A DNA stretch of 56,656 bases from Zopfochytrium polystomum (GCA_025765615.1 JAIVFJ010000365.1:1-56656), one strand, 5' to 3'; counted from the first letter of the stretch, positions 11,217 through 23,088 are shown. Notes: generated from the sequence alone by a model not told the origin. Numbers and translations: made by a program.

Positions 11217-11540
11217 AGTTTCTCTCTGTCTGTCTCTCCGTCTATCTGTCTCCCGATCTGTTGAGCAGAGCAGGAAGAAAGGAGATGGTCAGGGAGACAA
11301 GAAAGCAACAAAACTTCATGGCGTTCGTGTCAATGCTGGGCCGGATTAGATCCCGCTCGATCAGACACAACACACACGGCAACACACACGGCACACGCAC
11401 ACCCATCCATGAGGTCAACTTTGAGTCCTGGGGGTTTCCCAAAAAAAAAAAACAAATGGTACCCTTCCACCACCATCACAGAAATGAAAGATAAACAAAA
11501 AATTAATAAATTGGAGCAAAACGAAGCACCTTTGCCGGCA
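10998..11540. repeat. Intergenic microsatellites (CT)n, (CA)n, (TCTG)n
   Basis: Pyrimidine-rich CT run at about 11078-11096, CA run at 11096-11125 and TCTG repeats at about 11178-11217. Presumably the upstream region of the membrane-protein gene and the 3' flank of the lipase gene. No gene seen. Confidence 0.85.
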
Positions 11541-13639
11541 TCACCCAACAACCTGATCCAAAAAGTGCTGCACCACGTCCTCGTTGCCCACGAACCGCGG
11601 GGATCGCTTCACAATCGTCGCATGAGACCGCCTCTGGTCGCTCAGCACGTGGTACCGCTGCCATCCCAGTCGGTCCAGCGCCGTCCGCGCGTACTCTGCC
11701 GTGAACACGCGGTCGCCCGCCGGCCCGCCATTTCGACCCGCCACTCTCTCCGCGCTGCGCCCATCCGTCGTGGTCCCACTGCCGCCCACGCAGCCCAGCC
11801 TGCGGTACCGTCGCACGGCCCATGCCTCCACCCACGCAAGTCCGCCCCGCAGCCCTTCCACAGCCCCTGCTGCAATGTCCAGGTCCATGGCTTCGCTGTC
11901 TTCGTGCTGGTTTGTTCCCGTTCCTCGTTCGCCCTGCCCCCCGTCGTTTGTTGTCAACTCTGCTGAGGTCGCAGTCGAATTCGCGGAGAATGGCGAGGTT
12001 GACGATGACGAGGACGAGGTAGAGGAGGAACTAGCAGGAGGGGCAGGAGGAGGAGGAGGTGACGAGGAATCAACAGGGGGAACAACTTGCATCTTTGACG
12101 CTCTGCGCCTCGCCAACGATTCTTGGACGCTCCTGGTGCTGGTCCAGATGCTCGCGTGCTGGATGGGCTTTGGTGGAACAACAGCGGCGCTGATCAATAT
12201 GGATGTCCGCGAAATTTGCCAAAGCAGCCACATCCCCGACAGGGAGGTCACCCCAATGACGGCAAAGAAGGGAAACGGCAAGGCCTGCCGGATTCGGGCG
12301 GACACGGAGAGCTGTGGCTCCGGGGCCGAGTTGGACGCGTCGTCCTTTGTATTTGAAGGCAGTTCGTCGATGGGAGAACCGGTCTGTGGGTTCACGTCGG
12401 CGGCTGCTGGAGAAACGGGTGAGGAGCCGGCGAAATCGGGATTCGGTTCGACGATCGAAGGATACTGCGGATTCACAACACGGTACAGCAGGCTGTTTTG
12501 CAGCAAAGAAGTGGCTTGTTGGCTTTGAAGAGGTATCGATTGAAGGGGGTCGGAGGGGTCCAACGAGGCTAACGCGGCTGGGTCTGTCAGCGCCAAATCC
12601 AAGTACGGATTGTTTTGAAGGATACAAGACGTTGGAAGCGGAACAAGAAAGTCGTAGCGAATGTTCCCGTACAGAGTGCGGCTGGCAAACTTGTTTGTAT
12701 AACGAAGCAGAAACACGATGATTTAGTACGATTGAGTGAGGGTTCGCGCTGAATTTCACATACCACTGACAATCCCTTCCAAAAGGGAAGCTCCGGGTCA
12801 GCGAGAATGTCCAGTATTGGCCGCCCACCGAGCCACAGCTCCGGAATGTCCTTGGACGTCCAGCGTGCCAACGGCCATTTTTTCCAGTGGCCGTCTTTGC
12901 GGAGCATCTGCGCTCCGGTTCTTCCCGTCAAGCCGGCACCTAAGTTGTTGAACACCATGTCAAAAGAGCTGCCACTGTCTCGAGCGCTCCCGAGATGGGG
13001 AGAAGCAAAGGTGCAAAAGTGGACGGCCTCTGGCACAATGTGACTGCTGTCGGTTGTCGTGGGGTGGGTTGAAGAAGGGGAACCAACGCTGCGACGGAGG
13101 TAGCCGTGAGCCCAAAGAACCCCAATAGCATAGCGGACGATGAGGCCACCCAGAGAGTACCCAATGATAGAAATATGAGAAACGGGAGGCCGATCGTGAT
13201 CCTGAATCCGAGCGATCACGGCATGCTGATTTGGGGGTCGATTTGTCGTAAATCAGGATTCAGTGGTGGGGTGGCAAGGGAAGTTTGAAACGCAACACAC
13301 AACACCCACAGCGAGACGCCCTCCGCATTCGTCGAGGCCATCGTACGTTCGGATCCACTCATTGCTGGAATAGTTGAGCACTTCGACCGCGAGGGTGGAG
13401 CCGCCCGCGCCGTCCTTGTACTGGGAAAAGTGGGCAGTGATCTGCTCCCCGAGCCATGTGAGGTGGCCAGAGTTCCCCCACAGGCCGTTGTGGAGAACAA
13501 ACAAATGAACCGATGAGGCGAGGTAGGGAGAAGGAGGAGCGGCGGAAGGGTTCGCCGGGCGCCCGTCGTCGTCGTTCTGCACGTCAGCAGCGGCGGCAGC
13601 GGAGGCGGTGGGGGGTGGGGTTTTGGGACGAGAGGACAT
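11541..13639 (-). CDS. DUF676 alpha/beta-hydrolase, ROG1-like lipase (3 exons)
   Basis: Spliced model: exons 13639-13310, 13225-12764 and 12689-11541. The introns are 84 and 74 nt (the second with a TACTAAAT branch-like site), both phase 0, giving 646 aa. Hallmarks in order: VHLFVLHNGLWGNSGHLTWL (oxyanion-side start of the fold), TYDGLDECGGRLA, the nucleophile elbow IGYSLGGLIVRYA, FASPHLGS, FASRTLYGNIRYDFLVPL, and a C-terminal HATIVKRSPRF...DVVQHF block whose His is the likely catalytic one. A hydrophobic segment (FFAVIGVTSLSGMWLLWQI) and a long Ser/Pro-rich insert lie between the last two. Yeast Rog1, in this family, is a monoacylglycerol lipase; substrate here is inferred only. It is head-to-head with the enoyl-CoA isomerase gene across 136 bp. 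Confidence 0.85.
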
Positions 13640-13775
13640 TTTTCGATGATTTGTTCTCCCGTTCTCGGCTTAAATTTACTCTTTTTTGTCCTTTTCATAG
13701 TAAACATTTATTAGTAATCAGTATTTTTTCTCACTTGAACATAGCAGTACCTATAACACACAGCGACCGCGTCAC
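13640..13775. promoter_or_regulatory. Shared divergent promoter of lipase and isomerase genes
   Basis: The two ATGs at 13639 (minus) and 13776 (plus) are separated by only 136 bp, which must hold both 5' UTRs and promoters. It is AT-richer than either gene. No clear TATA box for either side. Confidence 0.5.
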
Positions 13776-14861
13776 ATGCTGAGTCTCTCTGGACCTCGCC
13801 TTCTTCTTGCCAACAACCCGTTCAGCCGACGAGCCCCAGCAAGGTTGCTGTTGCGATCGTCCTCGTGCTCCTTTTCCTCATCGGGGACCAGCGCCGCGAC
13901 TACCGACTCCTCCTCCCTGCTGCATCCAGGCATTGCAGTCTGCATCGACGATGACAAAATCGCTCACGTCGCCTTGTCGTCGCCACCTGTAAACGCCCTG
14001 ACTCCAACACTCTTGGAGTCTCTTCGCGTTGCCGTCCGGGGTCTTCCGGCTGCGGGTGCAAAAGGTTTCATATTGAGCTCCACTTCTCAGGTTCGGGCTT
14101 ATTTGCCTCTTCTTCAGGCACCGTTTCTTCTCATTATGGTCAAATTTGAAACAACCAGAAAGTATTTTCCGCTGGTCTCGACTTGAATTTGCTGTTGAAG
14201 GGCGAATCAGAAAGCTATGCTGAGTTTTTCACACGGACAAGGGCGTACGTCGCAGGTCTCCAGGAAGCCGCAAGGGAGTTGCTTTCGTCAGATCTCCCCA
14301 GCGTTGCAATGGTTGAAGGGGCAGCTCCAGCTGGAGGTACTGTGATGAGCTTATGCTGCGACTACAGGGTATCCCCACAATCCAGTCCAAACTTTTTCAT
14401 AGGGCTGAACGAGACTCAAGGTACGTCAATGCGGTTTTCGATGAAAGAAATAAACGTCTCCCCTTTTCGATCGCTTCATAGTCGGTATGTCTCCACCGGC
14501 GTGGGTTCTGGAGTTGGCCAAGCTCGCCGTGACATCTCGTCGGGCCGATCTCTTTCTCCAGCGGGGAACCCTTTTCAATAGTCCTCAGGAGGCCCACTCG
14601 GTCGGCTTCCTCGATGCCCTGGTCGAGAACCGAGACCAAATGCGCTCCAGGGCTGTGGCGGAGATTCGAGAATTCTGGCAGGCGGCATGGTTGGCTCGGG
14701 CGGATGCGAAGCGAATTGCGCGGGAGCCGGTTCTGGCGGCCATGACGGAGGAAGGCCTTGACCAGCTTGCGGCAAGCATCAGTGGGGCGGAGTTTCAACG
14801 GACGGTCGCGGGCATACGCGAGCGCCTCCGCACCAACCGGGGCAAAAAAGGCTCGCCTTGA
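13776..14861 (+). CDS. ECI1: Mitochondrial delta3,delta2-enoyl-CoA isomerase (3 exons)
   Basis: Spliced model: exons 13776-14090, 14159-14420 and 14482-14861. The introns are 68 nt (GTTCGG...CCAG, phase 0) and 61 nt (GTACGT...ATAG, phase 1), giving 318 aa. The N-terminus is Arg/Ser/Leu-rich and acid-poor (RRAPARLLLRSSS), a plausible mitochondrial presequence. The C-terminus (KKGSP) is no peroxisomal signal. Crotonase-fold marks are HVALSSPPVNALTPTLL, the oxyanion-hole segment KVFSAGLDLNLLLKG joined across intron 1, MVEGAAPAGG, LCCDYRV, and GLNETQ-VGMSPPAW joined across intron 2. The Glu of GLNETQ is at the position of the catalytic Glu of animal mitochondrial ECI1. The enzyme moves double bonds during beta-oxidation of unsaturated fatty acids. 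The first donor (GTTCGG) is weak but restores the SAGLDL motif exactly. Confidence 0.85.
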
Positions 14862-15589
14862 CGGCGTTCAGGGCACAGTTATTTTCATGTTTGGTTGTCC
14901 TTGCCAGCAAGATGTACAAACAAGTATCGGAAGAGGTTGATTGGAACGGTGGATTGACTGAACAGATTGCAAAAGCACATAAGCAAATGCAGCACTCTCC
15001 TCTCCATATTATCATCAGATTGTCGTCAGATTGACTTCAGATCGTCGCCAGAAGGCCAGATTGCTGCCAGATCGTCAGATCGTCATCAGATCATGGTCAG
15101 ATTGTCAGATCTTCGTCAGATTGACTCCTGCTGCCAGATTGCCTCCAGTGATTGCTGGCCTCGCCTTCCAACCAAACTGCAATCACCCCCTTCATCACTG
15201 CAACCACATTGCAACCACATCACAACCACTCAACCAGACCCCACTATTGCCCCACTCACTGGACTTGACATCCTATGCTTCACCTCCACTTGCAAGCTCA
15301 CCATCCGAGAGTGGCCCTTCCTCTCAAAGGACCAGGCTTCTTACTCACTCCGCCTTTTGCATCCTTTGTCAGACAAACAGGCTGCCCATCTTCAGACCAC
15401 ATCCCCACACATTAAATTTTCTTACACCTGTCAACTACCAGCTGCCGCAACAGAATCCACCAACAACCTTGTCAACCAACTTGTCCTCCAACACCTGGCT
15501 CCTGGAACTGCTGGAAATAACTATGATGAACTGAAGGACTCACTGCGTCATGCAAATACCTCTGCTTAATCCTCGTGGCTCCATAACAT
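14862..15589. other. Intergenic, degenerate CAGATTGTCGT-type repeats
   Basis: 15015-15150 holds many irregular copies of CAGATTGNC/CAGATCGTC units. The open frame to 15569 is Pro/Ser/Leu-rich and not recognisable; it may belong to an adjacent retroelement since it runs up to the LINE leader. Confidence 0.4.
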
Positions 15590-15881
15590 CTTGTGAGGAC
15601 GACAGGCTGTCAAGCCTGTGACCTCAAATAAATTAAGTGTATACCCACTTTTTAACTGGTAATTGTGAGGATTACCACCCCGTCTCAACCTGTGTTTTGC
15701 TGGCAAAACGTGACTAGGCTTGGATTCCTACTCTCTTATTATTTATTGGGTTTCCATACAGCCTCCGACTGGCTCCATCTGTCTGCCTCTGAGCTCTACT
15801 ATTATTATTTGTTATTATTATTTATTAGTGGCAATGTTGCAGACAGAGAGATTCAGTCTTGATTCTAATTGCTGATACAAG

Positions 15882-15948
15882 GCTCCCTTGCTCAGTGGTT
15901 AGAGCGCTCCCTTCAATTGGGAAGGTGCCAGGTTTGAGACATGGTAGT
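15882..15948 (+). other. tRNA-like block in LINE leader
   Basis: Contains an A-box-like GCTCAGTGGTTAGAGC and a B-box-like GGTTTGAGAC with an anticodon-arm-like CTCCC/GGGA stem between them, so it looks tRNA-derived. The acceptor stem does not pair well, so it is not called a functional tRNA. A diverged copy lies at about 42281-42346. Confidence 0.55.
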
Positions 15949-16202
15949 TGACAGATTGAGCAGAAATGCAGTCCTACTACGCCTGGCCAATGGCCCCTCA
16001 CTTTTGGAAATGACTTAGGACTGAAACACTTCTGTGGGAGAAGTGCTTAGCCCAGATGGACAGAGTTAACAAGATGATGGCAGAGCTAACAAACTCTACC
16101 ACCTGCTACCATGATGTAATACCTCATAAAAAGGGTATGAGGTCACAGGGTTTTTCTTTATCTTTTCATTGGTGATTTTTACTTATTTTTGCAATTAGTA
16201 AT

Positions 16203-16240
16203 TTATCCTGTTTTTCCTGTTTTTCCTGTTTTTCCTGTTT
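16203..16240 (+). repeat. Short tandem repeat CCTGTTTTT
   Basis: Four near-perfect units of about 9 bp inside the LINE leader, just upstream of the part deleted in the second leader copy. Confidence 0.75.
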
Positions 16241-17883
16241 TCTCTTTTATTTCTTCCTTGTTGCCTCTGTCTGTGTCTTTTCTTTCTTGTGTGGCTGAGA
16301 GTGACTGTCTTCTTATCTGCACCAATCATTTCTTGCCAGCCCTCTTCCTTCTGTTTGCCAAGAAATGCCCCATGATTCTCTGGGCTGTCTTCCTTGTTTG
16401 GCTGGCTCAGCCCCATTTCTTGGCGATTCGCTCCTCCCATTCTTTTCTTTACGATTTTATTTATTATTTTGCTGTTTTGTATGTGTTTTCCCTCCTTTTT
16501 CCCTCCTCCCTGGTGATTCCAACCCTTTCCTATTTAAGCAGCTGTCCCCCATCTTGTTGAGTGTGTGAACCTGTGCCTGAAGTCCCTTGCCTGCCCTTTT
16601 CTTCCTGACTGTATGTGGAGCTGGGGGTGGCAGTCCCCTGGTGTGTGACAGGAGGTTGAAGTCCTCTTGGCCATCATGGCAGTGTGCTGGGTTCAAGCCC
16701 CAGTGCACCTCACCAATTCTGCATGCTGTTTAGGTTGGACTGGGTAGGAGCCACTTGGTGATGGAAGGATGGAGGCTAAATCTGTGGTGGTGCCTCTAGG
16801 TTCCTGTCAATAGATCTAGTCAAATCCAGGTCTCTCAAGGGGATATGAATGAGCTGTCTGGTCAGGTAGTGCTGCAGGAATGGTGTCTCAGGTATGCCCC
16901 CTCCTCCCTGGTTGTTGGCTCCTGTGGCCTCTGGTGGGCCTGGTCTTCACTGGGTTCAGACCCTCTTTCTCTCAGATTAATGCCTGTGATTTCATGGTGC
17001 CACATTTGGGTGAGGGAGTGGGTGTTAACCTTCCTTGCTTCCAAGATAGGGAATTCCTCTGGCTTGGTGAAGCAGATGTCTGTGTCCTAGTAGGATGAAG
17101 TAAGAAGAGTCCCACTGTCTCCCACCCCTGTGTGCCCCCTCCTTGGATTTAGTTGGAACTTCTCCTTGGAGTGAGACAAGTTGTGTCTGGTCCTGTTAAG
17201 TGGAAAACAGTTCTGATTTAATTCAACAGGCACCTCTGCACACTAACTGTTCCTTGTGTTTGCCCTCTGTGTCCAACCTCCTCCAACTTAGGGCTTGTCT
17301 TTGACAGAGAGGGAGCCTTGCTCCATGGTGGTGGCTCCAACAGACCAGGGTCTGGCCACTTTCCTCCCCACTCTCTTGCCTTCTTCAGTTGGATTGGAGT
17401 GCTGCACTTAGTGCCGCTCCCTGGAGCTTGCTGCATCTTGCGCCTCCAGCATTGTTACCGGATTTCCCGGTCCCCTTTGGCTTTGGCTTTTGCCTCCCAT
17501 TGGGCCCACTCTGTGTCATGGACCAGAGAACCCTGCACATTCTTTGCTAGTGTGCCACCTTTTCACAGATGCCTTTGGTCTGAGTGTGAGAGTCTTCTCT
17601 TTGTGTGTAGTAAGAGAGTTTCTTTGTGTTTCCTGGGCTTCTTAAGACTCCAAATACATTGTCCTGTCTAGTGACCCCTAGACATCTCCTTTTTGCCCTT
17701 TTTCACTTTTCAGGATTGGTATTTAGGTCATTGCTCTATTTGCCACCCATAGCCCAGGGTGAGGATTTAGAGAGTACAGTCTCACAATCTATTCATTTTG
17801 CACACAACCAGCTTTCCCCCTCTGCATCTGCCACAGTTCTTTCTGACAACCCTCCTCGTAATCCCCCTCAATTCATAACAATT

Positions 17884-18786
17884 ATGGGTGCTGGCATCAC
17901 AATTCAACCAGTTAAACCTTCTGCAGAAAAACAGCAGTGGATCAGTGACAAAAAGCAACACACAGCTGTCCTTTATAACATTTGTCGCTCCACAAGTATC
18001 TATGACCTTGAGGCCATCCAATATGAGTTTGGGTGCACATCAGTTCGCATTCCAGACTTCTTTAACTCAGCAATGGGCACTGCTGGCCTTTTTTCATCTG
18101 CCCACTTTGTTTTACCAACCCGCGCATCAATGTTGCAAAAACTAAGCAATCAGTTGTCTTCAACAGCCATGCCCTCCCATTTCATCCCCTCCAAAAGGAA
18201 GATTTCACTCCCTTCCCCTGCTGTCACCATTGTGGAAACTCCAACCATACCTCCCAATCTTGCAAAAATGGCCACCCCTCTGGCTCACTCCTTAGCCAAG
18301 CCACTTCAGCAGATTCCAAAGACAACAGCCAGACAGCTCAGGCCCCTCCAGACACCACAACCCCCTGTCCCGCCTGCCCCCCCTTCTGTCCCTCCTCCAG
18401 AGCTGCAGTCAATTTTGAAGGCCCTTGAAAACATCCAGCAACAGCTCAACACACAACAGACCTCCTTGCGCACTGAGCTGAAAGAGCATCAGGCCTCAGT
18501 GTGCACTGATATCCAAAAACTCACCACTCAGCTTACCCAACTTGAGCCAATTTCCGCAGCCTTGGAACACAGCCTAGCAGAGGTGGACCACAACATTCAG
18601 GGACTTGCCGCTGCTGCAGCCAACGTGGACACTTTGCTCAAAAACCATGCTGGCGCCATCCACAACCTAAATCAGTGCGTCACCACACTGGAGCCACTCA
18701 CTCCAAATCGGACAGCTGCCTCACCGCAGTGGACACGACCACCCAGCTCCTCAGCTCCCGCTTCCAGACAATTGAAGAATGGTTGA
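17884..18786 (+). pseudogene. LINE ORF1 with coiled coil and out-of-frame CCHC knuckle
   Basis: One frame is open from 17626, with a likely start at the ATG of 17884 (MGAGITIQPV). The N-terminal part carries YNICRSTSIYDLEAIQYEFG. The C-terminal half has heptad-like coiled-coil sequence (ILKALENIQQQL...LEHSLAEVDHNIQGL). Between 18222 and 18263 the next frame encodes CHHCGNSNHTSQSC, a perfect C-X2-C-X4-H-X4-C zinc knuckle typical of LINE ORF1/Gag proteins, followed by CPACPPFC. The main frame here reads a Pro-rich stretch. Two compensating indels flanking about 18175-18410 would explain both, so this copy is probably broken. Confidence 0.6.
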
Positions 18787-18841
18787 AACACAATGACCCA
18801 ATTGACAAAGACCTTGACGACTGTTCCTCTGCTGAACCTTC

Positions 18842-19257
18842 TGTAAACAGTCTACTCTGAGTGAGTGAGTGGAAGAAGTGAATGAAGTGGAGATGTGTGT
18901 TTGTGGGTGGTCCTTCTCCCCAACTTGGAGAGAAAGAGAAAAAAAAAAACTCTGTTATGAATTATTGATACATGATGATGATATACACGCTGTAATAGTT
19001 GCTAGGCAAGCGTGACCAGCACAGGGTAAAAACCTCTCCTTTATTATCTGCTTGAGCAGAAGGAGGAAAACAGTTGACACCAGGTTTCTGTTCCACTTAA
19101 TACTCGGAGTATTTGTCATCAGCGCAAGCCAGCACCCAGGTCTGCATTGGCAGTGGCTCGCTCTCCCATGGGCATCGTGAGAACGATAACTGACAGTCAC
19201 AATAGGTTTAGGTCCGTCTTGTGCCTCTTGCTGCTAACCATTCAGTTCTGCCTAACA
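18842..19257 (-). repeat. Solo LTR of family LTR-3, TSD CCTTC
   Basis: 416 bp. On the minus strand it begins TGTTAGGCAGAACT and ends CTGTTTACA. Flanked by CCTTC at 18837-18841 and 19258-19262. It interrupts the LINE. Fragments of the same LTR occur at 19769-19998, 22167-22230 and 36892-37047. The internal region of this family is absent from the window. Confidence 0.9.
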
Positions 19258-19564
19258 CCTTCTTCTACTACTGTCCCAGCTGAATCAGCTGTCACCACAC
19301 GCTCAACTCACACTGCTCTTGCCCTGGCCAACGCCTCCAGTTCCTCTTCCACTCCCCCCAAACAAAACTGACCCAAAACCTGCCCCAAAACCTTCCTCAA
19401 AACCCAGGACCACCGCCTCAACTTGACCAATATCCTCATTCATTCTTTTGAGAAAGCCCATTTGCTATTGATATCACTCTTATTTCTCCTAAAAAAAAAA
19501 AAAAAAAAAAAAATCAGAGACATTATCACCAGGACTGCCTGCACCCCTTAGCTATGTCGACTAG

Positions 19565-19768
19565 CCTGAGTCTAGCACACCCCCTCCAACACCACCACCC
19601 CTCCCTCGCTTTGCAACTTGGAACATCTGTTGTGCCTTCTCCACCAAGGCGGCATCTATCTCCCACTGGCTTGATCACACCAAAACCAGCATCCTTGCCA
19701 TTCAAGAAACCTGCTCTGACACAGAGGTCACCCACTCCATTCGTCACATCACTAAGAACTACAAAGGT
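19565..19768 (+). pseudogene. LINE ORF2 N-terminus, APE endonuclease fragment
   Basis: The frame from 19565 reads RFATWNICCAFS, then ILAIQETCSDTEV and KNYKG. The TWNI and IQET motifs are the first two conserved blocks of the apurinic-endonuclease domain that nicks target DNA in non-LTR retrotransposition. It is truncated after about 65 residues by the LTR fragment starting at 19769. Confidence 0.75.
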
Positions 19769-19998
19769 GTAAACAGTCTACTCTGAGTGAGTGAGTCGAA
19801 GGAGTGAATGAAGTGGAGATGTGTGTTTGTGGGTGGCCCTTCTCCCCAACTTGGAGAGAAAGAGAAAAACTCTGTTGTGAATAATTGATACATACTGATG
19901 ATATGCACTCTAGAATAGTTGCTTGGCAAGTGTGACCAGCACAGGGTAACCTCTCCTATATTATCTGCTTGAGCAGAGGAGGAGGAAAACTGTTGACA
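19769..19998 (-). repeat. Truncated LTR-3 fragment
   Basis: Matches the first ~235 plus-strand bases of 18842-19257, beginning TGTAAACAGTC and stopping at TGTTGACA. The other half is missing and unrelated sequence follows. Confidence 0.85.
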
Positions 19999-22166
19999 TC
20001 TTTTTCTGAATCATGCCAAAATCTTGCCCAGCCATGTGGCAGCCCTGCTTGTGAGACTATACTCACTCCTTTGACCCTGGGATCTAGGCCCTAGAGCGAG
20101 GGAAAGCAAATAATAGGCTAAAACTTTATTGGGCTGTTGTCTAGGGGGTGTTTCAACCCTATTACTTGCCTAGTCCACAAAGTATCCCTACTGATCTGTC
20201 TAACACGAGTCTCAAACACAAAGAATGAACATTCAGAGGGACAATCCTCGGAAGGATCGGTGCTGGAGCACTGATTACTCAGGTGGCCACAGGCTGATGC
20301 GAGGTGAAACGAAAGGGCACTCCCAAGGGCGCAACACAACTGCAGAATAAAGAGAGAGAAGAGGGAAACAGGGGGTTTTTATCTCAGGAACCTAATCCCT
20401 AATACAACAGGAGCGGTTAATGGTGACGGGGCAGACAGGGCGCGACCTAGTGCCCCTCATCGCAGACAGTGCTGCAGGAGCCCTTGTTGTCGCCAGCGAC
20501 AGGGGGGAGAGAGAGAAGGGAGTTGACCATGTAGGGGTCGGAAGGTTGCCAGCAGGGAACTTGCACGCAGGAGCACCTGCAATCGTACACTCACCCTGCC
20601 AGGCTGCGTCAGCACAATCACTCGACCAATGGGCTTTATCGCTTCGCACTCGTACTCACACATCTCACTTTCACAGCAATAGGAACTAGGCAGGCACTCG
20701 TAGATCGAACTCTCAGGTTGTCGGGGGCCACACAGAGCACAGCCACCAACACCCTTGCGGGATGGGAAGGTTGGGGACGACGAAGCCGTCGTCGTCGCCA
20801 CCACCACTGTCGCAGCGGGCAAGTGCTGGGGATCCTCACTCCAACACAGAGCCGGCAATGTCACACAGTCGCTGGTGGGGCCAGCTGCATTCCCCACCCA
20901 CAGCCCCTTAAGAGGAGCCCCACAAAGGGACCATGTACACACCCAGGTGTGTACCATCTCTCACTACCCTCACCTTGCAAGCCAGATGGATTTGAAGGGA
21001 TTCTGTATTGGTGCCAAAGGACAGAAATCAGATTGAAGAAAAAAGGAAAAAGAGAAATGGCCCAAAAAGAGAGAGAGAGAAAATTGACAAGTCAACCCCT
21101 GACTTGGAGCATCCACCACAAATGCTCTAAGTCCCCCTAACACTATGCGTGTATGGACAAGTGCCAAAAATAAATAATAAATTAGGTACAGCCTGTCAGG
21201 CACCCCATCCCTAGGCAGTTGGGCAGTCTCTGTTGGTCACTGAAAAAGAAAATATGTTGAGAAAACCCTGGTGCAACGGAAACTGTTAAGACGAAAGTAG
21301 TAAAAGCAGGCCCAATAATAAAGACAGGTTAGCTGCAAATACACTTTGATAACACCTTGGAAAGTAAAGAACTGGGAATAATAATAGGGATCCCAATCCT
21401 TGTGGTTTTATGACAGGTACACTTGTTTTTGCAAATAAAATTCCTCGACTTTATCACGGAGACCTTGGTGTTGTCTCACATGCTTCTTTGCACAAATATG
21501 CATTAGTGTGCTCTCTATGCAGGTCAAATCAGCTTGCACAAGCTTTGCTAATAAAGAACAGAGAATTTGGCTCTTCAAGGTGGTCATTTTCGGATTTGCC
21601 TGGGTGAAACATTTACCGATTCCTTTTTTGACGTCCCACAAAAGCAATCAGAAAGGCAGAAAATGCCAATGTAACTTCGCGTCTTTCTGGCTTTCCAAAT
21701 TCGTGTCCGCCGTCGTCAACGGCTCATCATCCTGTGGTGCGGGTGCTAAAACGCAATGGGTCCGGGAGTCCGTCGTCAGCTGTGTACGAACTTCTCGCCC
21801 AAGTGCCTTTCGGCGGCTGGAGCTTGTGCCTGCCGAAAGGAAACTCACCTGTGGCTCTGCCATCGACAGGCTCCCCGATTGCGATGCACCTGCAGCCACA
21901 GTCGCAGCAGCACACACACTAACACCCCATTGTAGCCCGCACAAAGCCCGGAGACCCGCTCACCCACCTGACTCCAGACTGCGCACCGCGTCGTCGCATT
22001 GGTGCGAGATCGCACCCTCGCCCGGATGTGAGGCGTGTCCAAGCTGTGGTCCGACCACGCGCGACGCACACTGGCGGCCTTTGTTGACTAAACGTTTACT
22101 GCACCAAGTTTCCCTGTGTTTGGGCAGTTGCCAGCGGTTGTCCTGCCGATGTCAAGCTGTGAAAAC
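19999..22166. other. Unrecognised region
   Basis: No gene I can name. 20400-20960 is GC-richer, with a GTC-repeat near 20785. A minus-strand stretch at about 21650-22070 has open frames joined by possible GT-AG signals (MRRAWSDHSLDTP..., then LTTDSRTHCVLAPAPQDDEP) and could be an uncharacterised host exon pair, but support is weak. Confidence 0.3.
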
Positions 22167-22230
22167 TGTTAGGCAGAACTGACTGGTTAGCACCAAGAGG
22201 CACAGAACTTTTTGTGACTGTCAATTATCG
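22167..22230 (+). repeat. LTR-3 terminal fragment
   Basis: Starts TGTTAGGCAGAACTGA and matches the first ~65 bp of LTR-3, then diverges. Confidence 0.75.
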
Positions 22231-23088
22231 AACACTGGTTATAGTTGTTCACATCCAGCGGACAGGGATACCAGCATTATCAGCTTTTGACGATATAAAG
22301 CGGGTACGGACATGTATGGAGAGCAATATCGCATGATATCCACGGATATGCATAAAATTGTCCACAGGCCAGAATGTGGATACGGATACTTTCATATCCG
22401 CTTCGCATTCACCGGACGGCAGCCTATGTTGAAAGCTTCACATTCAGCTGCAGGCACATACCCCAGCACACTCAACAAAGGACTAAGGTACTCGCTGTCA
22501 CTCGTCATTCTCCAAATCAAAACGTTAGCAAAATGCGGTATATTCCAACTTCTACCCTTCTCTGCTTTTGGCAACAACTTAGCTCCACCCTTACTTGCGG
22601 CGGCGCAAGCGGTGTCAATGCGCTCTGCGCTTTGGCGTCACTACGTGACGTAGGCGTTCTTTGTAACATGTGCGTCCGCGCGGTTTTCATGGACGGTCAT
22701 AGGTTCTTAAGAGCGTTAGGAACCGTTTGCTTTTTTTTTTTTTTTTTTTTTTGATGATCGTGATAAACTGGGAGATAGCTGTGAGGCTGTGACCTTTCGT
22801 TGTTTCTAGGCCGAGCGCTTTGCCAAATTGTGGCTTTTGCTTGGGCGCTCCGCGAAGCGGCACAAAGAAAAGTGTCAACGTTATCAAGCAAGCAGGTTTT
22901 GCAGCCAGAGCCTTGACGAACGAATATTTCTGCGGTAGGCAAACTCCTCTGCCTACGACAAAGATTCTAGAGTCAATCAAAGCGCATTTGCCGATAGTTT
23001 TAACCTGAAAGTACGGGCAGCAATGCATGGATACCTCACACGAGGAAAAAATGATGAAAAAGACACCGAAAGACCGAGGAAGTGAGCA
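22231..23088. other. Intergenic, T22 tract
   Basis: Holds a 22-nt T run (22731-22752), which would read as poly(A) on the minus strand downstream of the gene ending at 23089. No other feature is supported. Confidence 0.5.

Larger units (their letters stand above)
15590..19768 (+). mobile_element. LINE retrotransposon, 5' portion (leader, ORF1, start of ORF2)
   Basis: A long leader (about 15590-17700) precedes ORF1 and an APE-endonuclease ORF2 start. The leader is repeated at 41985-42940 in a copy lacking an internal segment, which shows it is part of a dispersed element. ORF2 is cut at 19768 by a truncated LTR, and the reverse transcriptase part is missing. Poly(A) A24-like runs between ORF1 and ORF2 (about 19490-19513) and a solo LTR (18842-19257) interrupt it further. 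The exact 5' end is uncertain: the first 50 bp include CTCAAATAAA and could be the 3' end of another unit. Confidence 0.7.

Noticed and set aside
11704..12528. Plus-strand open frame of about 275 codons opposite the lipase gene
   Set aside because: It is the antisense shadow of lipase exon 3, which carries the conserved family motifs.
15882..15948. Functional tRNA gene
   Set aside because: A- and B-box-like motifs are present but the acceptor stem and T-stem do not pair properly, and the block is part of a dispersed leader.
20400..20960. Possible LTR or host gene in the GC-rich stretch
   Set aside because: No second copy, terminal dinucleotides, TSD or protein motif could be found in the window.
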